From contig NZ_BOVJ01000064.1 in NCBI RefSeq assembly GCF_018403665.1, positions 1-63,244 of the forward strand: 63,244 nucleotides of DNA, in the 5' to 3' direction. Shown here piece after piece: positions 17,179-28,306 of the stretch; within the stretch, counting starts at the first letter, position 1; the number at the start of each line of letters is the position of its first letter. The notes under the pieces are model-generated. The model did not search any database, was not told the DNA's origin, and saw only the letters and a program-made list of their open reading frames with translations. Position numbers and translations under genes: made by a program. Source of the stretch: Paenibacillus cisolokensis. Lineage in GTDB: Bacteria > Bacillota > Bacilli > Paenibacillales > Paenibacillaceae.

Positions 17179-18012
17179 ATGAAACGGAAAGCGCAAAAAT
17201 GGGGAAAAGCAACGATTATGGCGGCATGCGCCGCCTTCATGCTCTTCGCCGCTGTTTTCCCGGCCGATGCGGCGCCAGCCGGCGTCAAAACCGGCAAGGA
17301 AACCGGCGTCCGCAAACGGATCGCTCTTGTGATCGACGATTTCGGAAACGGGATGTCCGGGACGAAGGAAATGATGGCACTGCCGGTCAAATTCACGGTC
17401 GCCGTCATGCCGTTTATGCCCACCTCGAAGGCGGATGCGGAGGAGGCTCACCGGCTCGGACACGATGTGATCGTCCATATGCCGATGGAGCCGGTGCGGG
17501 GAAAGAAGGAGTGGCTCGGACCGGGCGCCATTACGACGGATCTTGACGACAGCGAAATCCGCAAGCGGGTGGAAGCGGCGATCGATCATATTCCGTATGC
17601 GATCGGTATGAATAATCATATGGGCTCGAAAGCGACGGCCGACGAACGCGTCATGCGCATCGTTCTGACGGTGTGCAAGGAGCGGGGGCTCATCTTTCTC
17701 GACAGCCGGACGACGGAACATTCGGTCATTCCGAAGCTGGCGGCCGAAATCGGGGTGCCTTATGCCGTCAACAACGTCTTTCTTGACAATTCGTATAAGC
17801 CGGCCTATATCGCCAAACAGGTTAACGTGCTGAGCCGGCAGCTGCAATCCCGGAGCGATTGCGTCGTCATCGGTCATGTCGGCCCTCCGGGACTTTACAC
17901 ATCTAAGGTCCTGCGCAGCTCGTTGCCGGCATTGCAGCGGACAGCCGATTTCGTCAAGCTGCCCGACATCGTGCGCGGACTTCCGGCTTTCCCCGAAGGA
18001 TTGCGTCTTTAG
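17179..18012 (+). CDS. Divergent polysaccharide deacetylase family protein
   Basis: This 277-residue secreted protein has a signal peptide (MKRKAQKWGKATIMAACAAF, cleavage near ADAAPA at about residue 33). A NodB-like barrel of the divergent type (DUF610/YibQ) follows. Metal-site motifs are visible: ALVIDDFG (about 51-58), VIVHMPMEP, and MNNHMGS. The likely role is removal of acyl groups from an envelope polysaccharide, but the family's activity is not well shown. A ribosome site (CCGAAAGGAGC) precedes it. It converges with cwlD; their stop codons overlap by four bases. Confidence 0.85.
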   Translation: MKRKAQKWGKATIMAACAAFMLFAAVFPADAAPAGVKTGKETGVRKRIALVIDDFGNGMSGTKEMMALPVKFTVAVMPFMPTSKADAEEAHRLGHDVIVHMPMEPVRGKKEWLGPGAITTDLDDSEIRKRVEAAIDHIPYAIGMNNHMGSKATADERVMRIVLTVCKERGLIFLDSRTTEHSVIPKLAAEIGVPYAVNNVFLDNSYKPAYIAKQVNVLSRQLQSRSDCVVIGHVGPPGLYTSKVLRSSLPALQRTADFVKLPDIVRGLPAFPEGLRL

Positions 18013-18738
18013 TCCTGTTTGGCGGCCCGCTCGCGATACTGGCGAATGCCGGAGACGATCGCCTGAGCGATCGCCGTTTGCTGCTGCGGGTCGGTGAGCA
18101 TGGCGCGGTCTTCGGCATTGGTGATGAAGCCCATCTCCACGATGACGGCCGGACGCTTGACGCTGTTAAGCAGGTAGAACGGCTTGCCGAGCTTCGGCTT
18201 CGCACGCGTGCCCTGCTGCCGATTGAGCGCCTCCTGAATGCATGTTGCAAGCTTGACGCTTTCCTCATTGTCCTGGTGAAGCACGAGCGGACCGCGTTTA
18301 CTTTTTTTCTGGCGGCATTTACGTGCAGGCTGACGAGTATTTGCACTTTGATTTCATCCGTAAGCTGTCTTCTTTGGCTCAGATCGCGCCGGTGCCGCGA
18401 GCGGCTCGCATGCCAGCGGTTGTCGTCGCTCAAGGCGTAATCGCCGGTCCGATTCAGCACGGTCGGAATGCCTTCGCTGTTAAGAAGCAGGTAAACCTTT
18501 TTGGCGATCGCGAGATTGATGTTTTTTCCAGCACGCCGCCGTAAGAAGCCCCGCCGTCAATTCCGCCGTGTCCGGCGTCCAGCAGTACTTCGGCCGTCGG
18601 AAGCGCCCGTTTATAGGAGGGGGGATCGGAAGCATAGGCCGGATGAACGGACAGGGCGGCAATCATCTGAACGATCAACACTGCGCTAACGCATGCAAGG
18701 AACCGGCGAAAAGAGGAACGATTCGTCATGTGTCGCAT
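18009..18738 (-). CDS. cwlD: Germination-specific N-acetylmuramoyl-L-alanine amidase CwlD, two frameshifts
   Basis: Repaired length is about 243 residues. A signal anchor (SSFRRFLACVSAVLIVQMIA) is followed by an Amidase_3 domain with VLLDAGHGGIDGGASYG, NRTGDYALSDDNRW, VSLHVNAA and PAVIVEMGFITNAEDR, the zinc-amidase motifs. CwlD acts with a deacetylase to make the muramic delta-lactam of spore cortex. One base each is missing at T6 18522-18527 and T7 18302-18308. The start is uncertain: ATG 18738 lies 14 bases from AGGAGG, ATG 18729 is further, and ATG 18750 is only two bases away. Confidence 0.85.
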
Positions 18739-18908
18739 CGATAATGTCATAACCTCCTGTGAAGGACCGGGATCGTTTTCTAAATATTGTGCGCAGCGGC
18801 AGGGAAGTCCATACGTGCGAGAGTTTGTTCGTTTGGAGAAGGCGCCGGGCGGGCACAATAGAATTATGGGAAACGGGAAATTTACGAAGGAAAAGGGAGG
18901 CATTAACG

Positions 18909-19151
18909 ATGGCGGATGCAGACGAGTATATCAAATATATAACGGAACGATTCGTGCAATATATCGAAACGCCCAAGGAAGAAAGACGCCGGAGCCGGTC
19001 CGAAGCCAGGTCGGCAAGAGGGCCGTGGCATGTGCGCTGGTTCGGAATGGCGCCGGCATCGATCGCGATGTGGTGGAACAATCGGCGTTGGCGTTCGTTC
19101 AAAGACAAATTATCGGTAAAATTCCCCTTCAGACAGAAGCAGGTCAAATAA
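18909..19151 (+). CDS. yqzE: YqzE family protein
   Basis: This 80-residue basic protein matches YqzE: DEYIKYITERFVQYIETPKEERR near the start and the WHVRWFGMAPASIAMWW segment. Function is unknown. Ribosome site AAGGGAGG precedes ATG 18909. Its 3' end overlaps the convergent secreted-protein gene by about 40 bp. Confidence 0.85.
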   Translation: MADADEYIKYITERFVQYIETPKEERRRSRSEARSARGPWHVRWFGMAPASIAMWWNNRRWRSFKDKLSVKFPFRQKQVK

Positions 19152-20036
19152 GACGTTTCGCGTTCCTTCGCCTTCAAGCGTAATGTAAGTATGTTCGGTC
19201 GTGCCGTCGGACCATTGGTCGTAACCGGCGACAGCCCATACGAAGCGGGTCGTATTCCGGTACAGCTCTGCGGTGTACCGGATTTCCGCGCGCTTGTCCA
19301 GCATTGCGGGCAGCAGATGCCGTTCGCTTGCCGCCAGCGGCGATCCGGTCAGCCAGGGCATCCGGTCGTACCTTTCGAAAGAAGCGTTGCGGCGGACGGA
19401 CACCTCCCAGGCCGGTCGGGGCTTGTCGATGGCGGTATCTTTTACCGTTTCGATCGACGCCGTTTCGATCGACGCTGCGGCGGAAACGCCGTTCGGCTCG
19501 CCCGCTTCGCTCACGGCTTCGCCCAGCAGCTTGTCGTCGATCGGCAGCGTTTCCCCGCTCATCGCATCGGCGTACAGAACGGCGCCATCCGGCTTCGTAA
19601 TATGCCAGACCGCCAGCAAAGGATGATAATAAAGCGGTACGGCCTTATAGCGGCCGATTCCTTCCTTGCTCATTCCGTGTCGAAGAACAGCGGAATCGAA
19701 CAGCGGATGGGGGCCGGAGCCGTACTCGACAAGACGGTACGGTTCCGCTTCGCGGTCCGTCGCTTCCACAATCAGATAGCCGGCAATTGCCGGACCGTTC
19801 TTGACGGTTACGTACCAGCTGTGCGTGCCGGGACCGAGCGGCGAGATGCTATAAGCGGCCGATTTCCACAATTCGTAGCCGCTTTCGGCGGACAAAGCCT
19901 CGATCCATTGGCTTACCTGTTCATGCAGCGTTGCCGGTCTGGCCGCGCTTGCGGCCGGCGGCATCAATCCTGCGGCGGCGAGAAAGATAAGGGCGGCCGC
20001 ATAGGCGGGCACCCATTTGCGCATCGTTTGACTCAA
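19110..20036 (-). CDS. Secreted protein of unknown function, 308 aa
   Basis: The protein begins with a signal peptide (MRKWVPAYAAALIFLAAAGL, cleavage near ASAARP) and is then soluble and extracytoplasmic. It contains the repeat SIETASIETV at about residues 190-200. I do not recognise the family. It starts at TTG 20036, 11 bases after GGGAGG, and lies downstream of yqhG on the same strand with a gap of about 150 bp. Confidence 0.65.
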   Translation of the reverse strand: MSQTMRKWVPAYAAALIFLAAAGLMPPAASAARPATLHEQVSQWIEALSAESGYELWKSAAYSISPLGPGTHSWYVTVKNGPAIAGYLIVEATDREAEPYRLVEYGSGPHPLFDSAVLRHGMSKEGIGRYKAVPLYYHPLLAVWHITKPDGAVLYADAMSGETLPIDDKLLGEAVSEAGEPNGVSAAASIETASIETVKDTAIDKPRPAWEVSVRRNASFERYDRMPWLTGSPLAASERHLLPAMLDKRAEIRYTAELYRNTTRFVWAVAGYDQWSDGTTEHTYITLEGEGTRNVLFDLLLSEGEFYR

Positions 20037-20189
20037 GGCTCGTTCATCCTCCCGTTTTTCGTCGTGACGGACGATGTACCGTCCATTGTAGCGGACAAGC
20101 AGGGAAAAGAGTGTAGGAACCTGTCGCGTCCGGCTGCCGCATCGACGTTCTATTTTGCCGGATTGCGCAGGAAAACGTCTAATGCGGAC

Positions 20190-21130
20190 TTATCCGATCC
20201 CTTCCAGATGAAAGATACCGCAATTTATGACGGATGCCGTCACTCTCGGCTCGTACTGCCAGCGGATTTCTTCCTTCCGCCGCTCGTACTGTTCGGCGAT
20301 CGCCGCCTTAGACTCCTCCTCGGCGCCGGCGATAAGCGGTTCGTAGTAATGCGCGACCTGCGCCAGTTCCTCTTCCAGCCGCTGCGAAGCTTCTTTGGCC
20401 CATTCGTAATCGTAACCGCGCAGTTTCTTCTCCAGCGAGCCTTCAATCGCGGCCAGCGCCTTGCCGAGCGTCAATCCGTTCTTCGCCAGATGAATGTTCG
20501 GAGGCAGGCGCGGCGTCATCCGCAGATTGACGAGCCGTTCTTGGAACCGTTCGACGAATTGGCCGGTCGCGAGCGAAACGCCGAACGAATGAATCTCTTC
20601 CCGCTTCCGGTCGGAAGCGAATTCGACCTTCATATTGACGCCTAGCCATGCGGTGTAAGGCGTCGATTCCAGCGGGTGGCGGCTTCGCCGCTCCGGCTCC
20701 TGGAACAGACAGACGAAGCGGCCTCCCGCCCGGGCGGCGCCAAAATTTGCTCCAGCCGCTGCGAGCCGAAGTGAAGCACTTCCTCGGGGACGCGCGCCGG
20801 CGCCGCGGGCGAGCCGTGCACGAAGCCGAGGGAACGCGCCATTGCGGCGTCGGCCGCCGCATCCATGCCGGAGCGGCCCGCATGGTCCGCCGGTGCGGCA
20901 TTGGCGTTCGTTTCATATTTCGACTTGTCCGTAATGAATCGGAACGTCATCGTCTCGGGCTCCGCGCCGGTACGGTCTACGAAGCTCCAGTAGTAGGGAC
21001 GGTTCGTCAGGGCACGGTCGGCTTCAGGCGACAGCTTGACCGTGAAGTGGGCCGGCGATTTTTCGATAATGTGGCAGCCGGTCGCATCCAGATAACGTTG
21101 GACGAACCGGTGAATTTGCTTCTCGTTCAC
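20190..21130 (-). CDS. yqhG: YqhG family protein, frameshifted
   Basis: Repaired length is about 313 residues. The N-terminus (MNEKQIHRFVQRYLDATGCH, FTVKLSPEADRALTNRPYYWSF) and the C-terminal helical region (KKLRGYDYEWAKEASQRLEEE) match YqhG, a conserved Bacillales protein of unknown function next to the helicase YqhH. One base is missing near 20725-20735 in a G/C run; the corrected join reads GGRFVCLFQEPERR. Start GTG 21130 follows GGAGGAAAGATC and overlaps the repaired yqhH stop (GTGA). B. subtilis has the same yqhH-yqhG order. Confidence 0.8.
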
Positions 21131-22934
21131 GATCTTTCCTCCACCTTCCGCCCGGCTTTCCGCCCCGGCCCAAGGAGGGGGGAGCGTCGCCGGACCGCTC
21201 CGCGACCTGGACTTCGCCGCGAATCCGGTTCAGCGACGAGCCGAGCGAATCGATGCCCGCGCGCAAATCGCGGCTGTTGTCCGATTCCAGCATGAGGCGG
21301 GCAAGCTTGTGCTCAAGCGATTGATCGTCCTGCTCGAACCGTTCGAGAATATGATCCAGGTCACCGATGACCATCTCGAACAGATTGATTTTCTCGTGAA
21401 GCAGGTGGACGATATGCTCTTCGATCGTGCCGAGCGTGCACAGGTTGTAGATTTTAACGTCCTTCGTCTGGCCGAGACGGTGAATCCGTCCGATCCGCTG
21501 CTCGACCCGCATCGGGTTCCACGGCAGATCGAAATTGATAATATGGTTGCAAAACTGCAGATTGATGCCCTCGCCGCCCGCTTCGGTGGCGATCAGCACT
21601 TGCGCCTTGCCCCGGAACAGGTCCATCATCCAGTCTTTTTGCCCCGGTTCATGCCGCCCCGATACGGCACGGCGGTCAGGCCGTGCGTCCGGAAAATTGC
21701 AGCAGCGCTTCCTGCGTCGCCCGGTATTCGGTGAAAATAATCACTTTATCGTTCATTTCTTTCACAAGCTCAAGCGCCTTCTCGGCCTTGGTGTTCGCCT
21801 TGATTTGGCGGATCACTTCCACCAGCTCCCATATTTTCGCCCGTATCGGCGAATCCTCGGCGGTCTTCTTGAACAGATTGACCAGCGTGACGAACACGGC
21901 GTCGCGGCTCGAGCATACTTCGCGCTGCAGCGTGACAAGCGACAGCATGCTGGACAAGTCGCCGCCGCTCTCTTCGTACCGCTCCCGGACAAACCGGGTG
22001 ACCGCGTCGTAGAGCGCCTGTTCCTCCTGCGAGAGCAGAAGCGGCACATTTTTGACAAAGCGCTTTGTAAAATGAATATTACCCTCGCTGCGCCGGTTCC
22101 GAATCATCACCGAGGAGAGCGTCTCCTGCAGCTGGTCCTCATTTTCGGCAGCCGCTTGCCGAGCACGAAATTGGCTGCGAATTCGCTTTGTCCGCCAAGC
22201 TGGCCCGGTTTGAGCAGCGTGATCAAATTGTAGAGCTCGTCCAGATCGTTTTGAACCGGAGTGGCCGTCAGCAGCAGGCAATATTTTTTGCGAAGCTGAA
22301 TGACGAACTGATAGTTGCTCGTCTTTTTGTTTTTCAGCTTATGCGCCTCGTCGATAATGAGCATATCGTAATCCTGGCCGAGCAGCGTATCGCGATGGGG
22401 CTCGCGCTTCGCCGTATCCATCGAGGCGACGACGATGTCGTACTCCCAGGAGTACGCCCGCTTCTGGGCGACGGCCGGAATGCCAAACTTCTGATTCAGC
22501 TCCCGCACCCACTGCAGGACGAGGGAGGCCGGCACCAGAATGAGCGCCCGCTTCACCAGTCCGCGCACCATATATTCTTTCAGCACGAGTCCCGCCTCGA
22601 TCGTCTTGCCCAACCCGACCTCATCGGCGAGAATGGCGCGGCCGCCCATTTCGTGCAGCACTTTGCGGGCCGTTGCCACCTGATGCTCCATCGGTTCGAA
22701 CGCCGGCAGGCAGCGCAGACATTGCAGCTCGTCGAAGTCGGCGACACGTTTCGATTGCTCCGCCTCGAGCGCCAGCTGGTACAGCCCCCAGTCGTCCCAG
22801 GGGCCGTTCTTCTCAAGCCGCGACTGAAGCTCTTCGAACCAGGAACGTTCGCAGCGCAAATCGACGAGCGGATGCAGTTTGCGGACGACATAGGTATCGT
22901 CGGACCGCGGGGCGGAGGGAGGTGGAGGAAACAT
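21127..22934 (-). CDS. yqhH: SNF2-family helicase YqhH, four frameshifts
   Basis: Repaired length is about 603 residues. The SNF2 ATPase core is complete: Walker A ADEVGLGKTIEAGL, DEAH box IIDEAHKLKN, LLTATPVQNDL, then in the C-terminal lobe VIIFTEYRATQ, TEAGGEGINLQFC and RIGRIHRLGQT. It would be a double-strand DNA or protein-DNA translocase; its cellular role is unknown. Single bases are missing at T4 22142-22145, A4 21693-21696, C4 21642-21645 and G6 21177-21182. Repairing the last makes the protein end VEERS at TGA 21127-21129, overlapping the yqhG start. Confidence 0.82.
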
Positions 22935-23100
22935 GACTAGGCTAGCGCTCCTTTCAAGTGTCGTTTCATCATGTTTCCAGTATGGCCTTTCCGGAGGCGA
23001 TTCATAAGAATTCGTTAAAAAAGAGTGCGGACAAGCAAATGGAAGCTAGAGAGGGGGAGAATGGGGTTGATGGGCGAAAATCCCGAAAAATCCATATGAA

Positions 23101-23149
23101 GATCAATATATAGTATAGTATAATGAGAAACGCACACAATATATGGTGC
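23101..23149 (+). promoter_or_regulatory. Pair of NrdR boxes flanking the nrdJ -10
   Basis: ACACAATATATGGTGC (23134-23149) and GATCAATATATAGTAT (23101-23116) match the ACACWATATATWGTGT-type NrdR box, the second better than the first. They are 33 bp apart, close to three helical turns, the usual spacing of paired NrdR boxes. TATAAT at 23119-23124 lies between them. NrdR would repress nrdJ when dATP is high. Confidence 0.65.
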
Positions 23150-23214
23150 CAAATTCATACAATGCCGTTAAAAAGATATGGTAATTAGCTTGACAAATGG
23201 GAGGCGGTTCGCTA

Positions 23215-25841
23215 GTGGAAATGGCGACGCGGAAGAGCCGGCTTGAAGGGCTGAGCGAAAAATCTTTTTGGACCGTTATGCATGGAAAAACGCGGATACG
23301 AACCAGACGAAGGTCGGCGACGTGGTCCTCGTGCTGACGAAAGACGACCCGAAATTCCCGGCGAAGGAAGTGGGCGAAGTCATCGCGCGCGAAGGCCAGA
23401 CGGTGACGGTTCGGACGCGCAGCGGGGAAATCGTACAGTCATCGGTCGACAAACTGACGCTTACGATAGAGAAAACGCCGGAAGAAATGTGGGACCGCCT
23501 GGCGGCGGCGATGGCATCGGTGGAAGAAACGGAAGTGAAGCGGAAGGAATGGCGTGAGAAGTTCCGCTATATTCTCGACGACTGGAAGCTCGTGCCGGGC
23601 GGCCGGATTGCGGCGGGCGCGGGAGCCAGCGAAGAGTTGACGCTGTTCAACTGCTACGTCATCCCTTCGCCGCATGACAGCCGGGGCGGCATTATGAAGA
23701 CGTTGACGGAGATGACCGAGATTATGGCCCGCGGCGGCGGCGTCGGCATCAATCTGTCGTCCTTGCGTCCCCGCCGGGCGATCGTCGCAGGCGTGAACGG
23801 TTCCTCGAGCGGTGCGGTATCGTGGGGCGGCCTGTTCAGCTATACGACCGGCCTGATCGAGCAGGGCGGAAGCCGGCGCGGCGCGCTTATGCTGATGATT
23901 AACGACTGGCATCCCGATCTGCACGACTTCATTACGGTGAAGCAGACGATGGGACAAGTGACCAACGCCAACCTGTCGGTATGCGTCAGCAACGCGTTCA
24001 TGCGCGCGGTCAAGGAGGATCTGGACTGGGATCTCGTCTTCCCCGATACGCAGGATCCCGAGTACGACGAGCTGTGGGACGGCGATCTGGAGAAGTGGCG
24101 CCAGCGCGGCAAGAAGATCGTGCACTACAAGACGGTTCGCGCCCGCGACATCTGGCATACGATCATCGAATCGGCGTGGAAATCGGCCGAGCCGGGCGTC
24201 GTGTTCATGGAATATTACAATCAGATGTCGAACAGCTGGTACTTCAATCCGATCATCTGTACGAATCCGTGCGGCGAGCAGGGGCTGCCGGCCTGGGGCG
24301 TCTGCAATCTGTCGGCGATGAACCTGTCGAAGTTCTACGATGAAGCGGCCGATGACGTCGCTTGGGACGAACTGTCCAAAGTGACGCGCTGGTCGGTGCG
24401 CTTCCTGGACAACGTCATCGACAAGACGCCGTACCATTTCCCGGAGAACGAGCGGAATCAGAAGAACGAGCGCCGCATCGGTCTCGGCACGATGGGGCTG
24501 GCGGAGCTGATGATCAAGCTGCGCATTCGTTACGGCAGCCCGGAATCGCTGGAATTTCTCGACAAGCTGTACGGCTTCATCGCCCGTGAGGCGTACCTTG
24601 CGTCTACGGAAATCGCCGCGGAGAAAGGCTCGTTCCCGGCATTCGATGCGGATAAGTTCGTACAGAGCGGTTTTATGAAAAATATGATCGCCCAATATCC
24701 GGAAGTCGGCGAAGCGGTCCGCAACCGCGGCATGCGCAATGTGACGGTCATCACCCAGGCGCCGACGGGCAGCACCGGGACGATGGTCGGCACGTCGACC
24801 GGCATCGAGCCGTATTTTGCCTTTGAATATTTCCGGAAAAGCCGGCTCGGCTACGACAAGCAGCTGGTCCCGATCGCTCAGGAATGGAAGGACGCGAATC
24901 CGGGCAAGGAGCTGCCGGACTTCTTCGTGACGGCGATGGATCTGACGGCGGAGGATCACATCCGCGTGCAAGCGGCGATCCAGCGCTGGGTGGACAGCTC
25001 GATCTCGAAGACGGCGAACTGTCCGGCCGACTTTACGATCGAAGAGACGAAGCGGCTCTATGAGCTCGCCTTCGAACTCGGCTGCAAGGGCGTCACGATC
25101 TATCGCGACGGCAGCCGCGACACGCAAGTGCTGTCCACGAAGAAGGAGGAGAAGTCCGACGCCGCGACGGCAGCGGCTGCGCCTGCTGCGGCCGAAACGA
25201 CGGCCGCAAGCGCGCAATCGGACGAAGCGGCGCTCGGCGCGCTTAACGCTTCGCTGAATGCCGGCGTATCGCCGCAGGCGGAGCAGGTGTTTGACAAGCA
25301 GTACAAGCGCCGTCCGCAAGTGCTGCGCGGTGCGACATACAAAGTCAATACGCCGTTCGGCATGGCGTACATTACGATTAACGACATTAACGGCACGCCT
25401 GGCGAAATTTTCCTGAACGTCGGCAAAGCCGGTTCGGACGTATTCGCGATGGCGGAAGCGCTTGGCCGCGTCTGCTCGTTGTTCCTGCGTTACGGCGATC
25501 ACGGGAACAAGGTCAAGCTGCTGATCAAGCATCTGAAAGGAATCGGCGGCTCGGGCGCCATCGGCTTCGGCGCCAATCGCGTGGAGTCGATCGCCGATGC
25601 GGTGGCCAAGTCGCTGGAGCTTCATATCGGATTGGCGTCCGAGGAAGCGGCGGCTTCCGAAGCGGGAACGGCATCCGGCGTAGCGGGAGGCGCGGAAGCG
25701 GGAGCGGGCGGTCACGGCGGCCACGACGTTTCGGCTGCCGCAGGCTCGCGCGACCTGTGCCCGTCTTGCGGCACCGCCTCGCTGATCAATATCGAAGGCT
25801 GCAAAACATGCAGCAACTGCGGCTACAGCCGCTGCTCGTAA
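23215..25841 (+). CDS. nrdJ: Vitamin B12-dependent ribonucleotide reductase (class II), frameshifted at the start
   Basis: Repaired length is 875 residues. It reduces ribonucleotides to deoxyribonucleotides with adenosylcobalamin and needs no oxygen or metal cofactor subunit. The barrel carries FNCYVIPSP, NLSSLRPRR, CTNPCGEQGL (first radical-site Cys region), ANCPADFT and APTGSTGTM. The tail has a zinc ribbon, CPSCGTASL to CSNCGYSRCS. An Ala-rich linker lies at about 640-665. One A is missing at A5 23258-23262: MATRKSRLEGLSEK then continues IFLDRYAWKN. GTG 23215 is the likely start, 10 bases after GGGAGG. Confidence 0.95.
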
Positions 25842-25842
25842 G

Positions 25843-25869
25843 AAAAAGGACCCGAAAGGGTCCTTTTTT
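25843..25869 (+). terminator. Intrinsic terminator of nrdJ
   Basis: AAAAAGGACCC, a GAAA loop and GGGTCC with six T form a textbook terminator just after the nrdJ stop. Confidence 0.92.
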
Positions 25870-25970
25870 CTTTTTGGTCTCCCCATTTGGCTGACATTGA
25901 ACAACGCTCTTGGATTGCAAGCTGCGCCGGTTTCCATTTGGCATCAGATTGTTTAATTAGCCGCATATAG

Positions 25971-25999
25971 TTGACTAAGTCAAATAATGGTGCTACATT
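25971..25999 (+). promoter_or_regulatory. Promoter and overlapping MarR-type operator
   Basis: TTGACT (25971-25976) and TACATT (25994-25999) are 17 bp apart. The -35 is half of the perfect palindrome TTGACTAAGTCAA (25971-25983), so a protein bound there would block RNA polymerase. The MarR domain of the downstream gene is the obvious candidate. Confidence 0.6.
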
Positions 26000-26027
26000 A
26001 AACTTACAATATGGAGGTGGCTTCCGC

Positions 26028-26947
26028 ATGAGTTCTGTGATACCGGTGATTCGCAAGTTCAATCGATTTTATACGAACGTTCTGGGCCTTCTTGATCAAC
26101 ATTTGCTGGAAACTGACTTCTCGCTGTCGGAAGCCCGGGTACTTTTCGAAATCGGCCATACGGATCGCTGCACAGCTAAAATGCTCATAGACAAACTGAG
26201 GCTGGATGCCGGCTATTTAAGCCGAATTTTAAAACGTTTCGAAGAGCAGGATCTCATCTACCGGATACAATCCGATGAAGATCGCAGGCTGTACTATTTG
26301 CGCCTGACGGATCGGGGAAGAGATGCGCTTGCCAAGCTGGATGCGCGGTCTGACGACCAAATCCGGTTGATGATCGGCCATTTGCCGGAACAGGCTCAAA
26401 GAAACATTGCTAAAAATATGGCTGCCATTGAAAATGCGTTGTCCGACGATCCCCAAATCCGGCAGGAGGTTCGGATTCGTTGCGATCTGAAGCCTGGAGA
26501 CGTAGGGAGTCTGATTCATCTCCACGGGTGGATTTATGCGAAGGAATGCGGCTATAACCATGTGTTCGAAAGCTACGTATGTCAGACTTTCGTTGACTTT
26601 TTAAACATTACAGTCCCGATAAGGATCGATTCTGGTTTGCGGAAGCAGGGGATGAAATCGTCGGCGCGATTGCAATCGTCGGCCATCCCGATCGGCGGGC
26701 GCAATTGAGGTGGTTTATCGTTCACCCGGAATATAGAGGATTGGGACTTGGCAAAAGGCTGCTTCAGGAATCGCTGCAATACTCCAAAGAAAAAGGATTC
26801 CGGCGAGTGTTTTTGGAGACGACGGAGGATCAGAAAACGGCGATTGCGATGTATGAGCGTGCGGGTTTCCGAAAAATCGCAGAGCATGAAAATCATTTAT
26901 GGGGCGTGCATCATATTGAACAGACATACGAGCTGCAACTGCCGTAA
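26028..26947 (+). CDS. MarR-GNAT fusion: regulator with acetyltransferase domain, frameshifted
   Basis: Repaired length is 306 residues. Residues about 1-145 form a MarR winged helix (FSLSEARVLFEIGH, LDAGYLSRILKRFEEQDLIYR, EDRRLYYLRLTDRG). Residues about 165-306 form a GNAT domain (WFIVHPEYRGLGLGKRLLQE as acetyl-CoA site, then GFRRVFLETTEDQKTAIAMY). The domain order is that of a known family of bifunctional helix-turn-helix/N-acetyltransferases. One base is missing at 26598-26605 (T5A3), between QTFVDF and KHYSPDKD. ATG 26028 follows TATGGAGGTGG. Probably autoregulated through the palindrome over its -35. Substrate unknown. Confidence 0.85.
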
Positions 26948-27093
26948 CGAAGTCGTTCGGGAAAATAAAGCGCGACACCGATGCGCAAGTCGCTCGAGCG
27001 GCGGGGACTATAGAGTTGCGGCTGCAGCTATGCTTGATTGGCAGCGTTCGACGTTCCTTTTGCGCCGCACAAGCGCAGAGGAGGTTGCGTCTC

Positions 27094-28211
27094 TTGAGTA
27101 AGGAGCTGAGTGAAGGCCGGCCATGGCCCCGATTCGTTCTGACGCTGGCGACGGCGATTGCGGGCGGCTTCGTGTTCGACCTGCTGCATCTGCCGATTCC
27201 GTGGCTGCTCGGGCCGATGATCGCGGTGCTCATCGGATCGAATCTGCTTCGGGAACATTACGCCTGGCCAGGACGAATCCGCAATGGCGGCATGATCGTC
27301 GTCGGCTATACGATCGGCCTGGCGATGACTTCGGCGGCGCTGCGCGAAATGGTTCGCCATTTGCCTTCCATGCTGTTGATGACCGTGTTTCTGCTGCTGT
27401 TTTGCGCGGGCTTGGCGTTTGTCGTCTCGAAGCTGTCGGATGCGGATTACCGGACGGCTCTGCTTGGCAGCATTCCGGGCGGATTGACGCAAGTTGTGAC
27501 GCTCGCGGAGGAGACGGAAGGCATTGATTTGACTATCGTGACCGTGACGCAGGTCATCCGGCTGATGATGATCATCATCTGCGTTCCGCTGCTCGTTTTC
27601 AGTCCGATTTTCGAGACGGCGGGGAAGGGCGCGGCGGATACGGCTCCGGCGGCCGTTCAAACGGTGGCTAGTTGGAGCAGCTTGTGGCCGAACGGCCTCG
27701 CATTTGCCGCCGTTTGCGTCGTACTGGCGCTCGTCGGCCACAAAATCAAATTTCCGACCGCGTTTTTGCTCGGGCCGGCGATCGGCACGGCGATTATACA
27801 GCTGACCGGCCTGCACGGACCGGCGCTGCCGTCCGCCCTGATCAATGCCGCACAACTCGCGATCGGCACCAACGTCGGTTTGATGCTGAAGCCGGGACGA
27901 CTGACGCATAAAGTCCGTACATTCTCGCTTGCGATCGGAAGCGGGTTGTCGCTTATCATGGGAGCGCTCGGCCTGGCCTATCTTCTGACGACGTTCGAAT
28001 CGGTGTCCGCGGCGACCGCCCTGCTCAGCCTCGCTCCCGGAGGCATGGACCAAATGGGCATCATCGCGCATGAAATCGGCGCCGACCTGTCGATGGTGGC
28101 GGGGTACCAGGTGTTCCGCACCTTCTTCATCTTTTGGCCGTGCCGCCGCTGATCCGGCTGCTGTTCCGGTTTTTGGACGGCCGGGCGGCCGCAAGGCAAG
28201 GATCACGATGA
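27094..28211 (+). CDS. AbrB family (DUF/Membrane_AbrB) transporter, frameshifted near the end
   Basis: Repaired length is 372 residues with about ten membrane segments in two homologous halves, each with PIPWLLGPM- or TAFLLGPAIG-type motifs and the paired GSIPGGLTQVV and SLAPGGMDQMGI signatures. The family is often mislabelled ammonia monooxygenase; it is a putative transporter. One T is missing at T4 28132-28135; with it the protein ends FFAVPPLIRLLFRFLDGR at TGA 28209-28211. Start is TTG 27094, nine bases after AGAGGAGG. The 147 bp before it shows no feature I can name. Confidence 0.82.
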
Positions 28212-28306
28212 GCGGCGCATGCGCAATGATCATAGCAGATGGTATTGTCCGTTCGCACGGTCCTTGTATGCTCGATTCACGAGTTTGTATTATTAAACAT
28301 AAAGAA

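Noticed and set aside
18909-20036. yqzE and the secreted-protein gene as mutually exclusive calls because of their overlap
   Set aside because: The overlap is only about 40 bp at the two 3' ends, which is acceptable for convergent genes; both have ribosome sites and coherent proteins.
23439-25937. 832-codon open frame on the strand opposite nrdJ
   Set aside because: It is the shadow of a GC-rich conserved gene: its composition is Arg/His-rich, it matches no family I know, and nrdJ explains the region. The same holds for the long antisense frames at 12553-14187 (opposite the ABC gene) and 43341-44963 (opposite the serpin).
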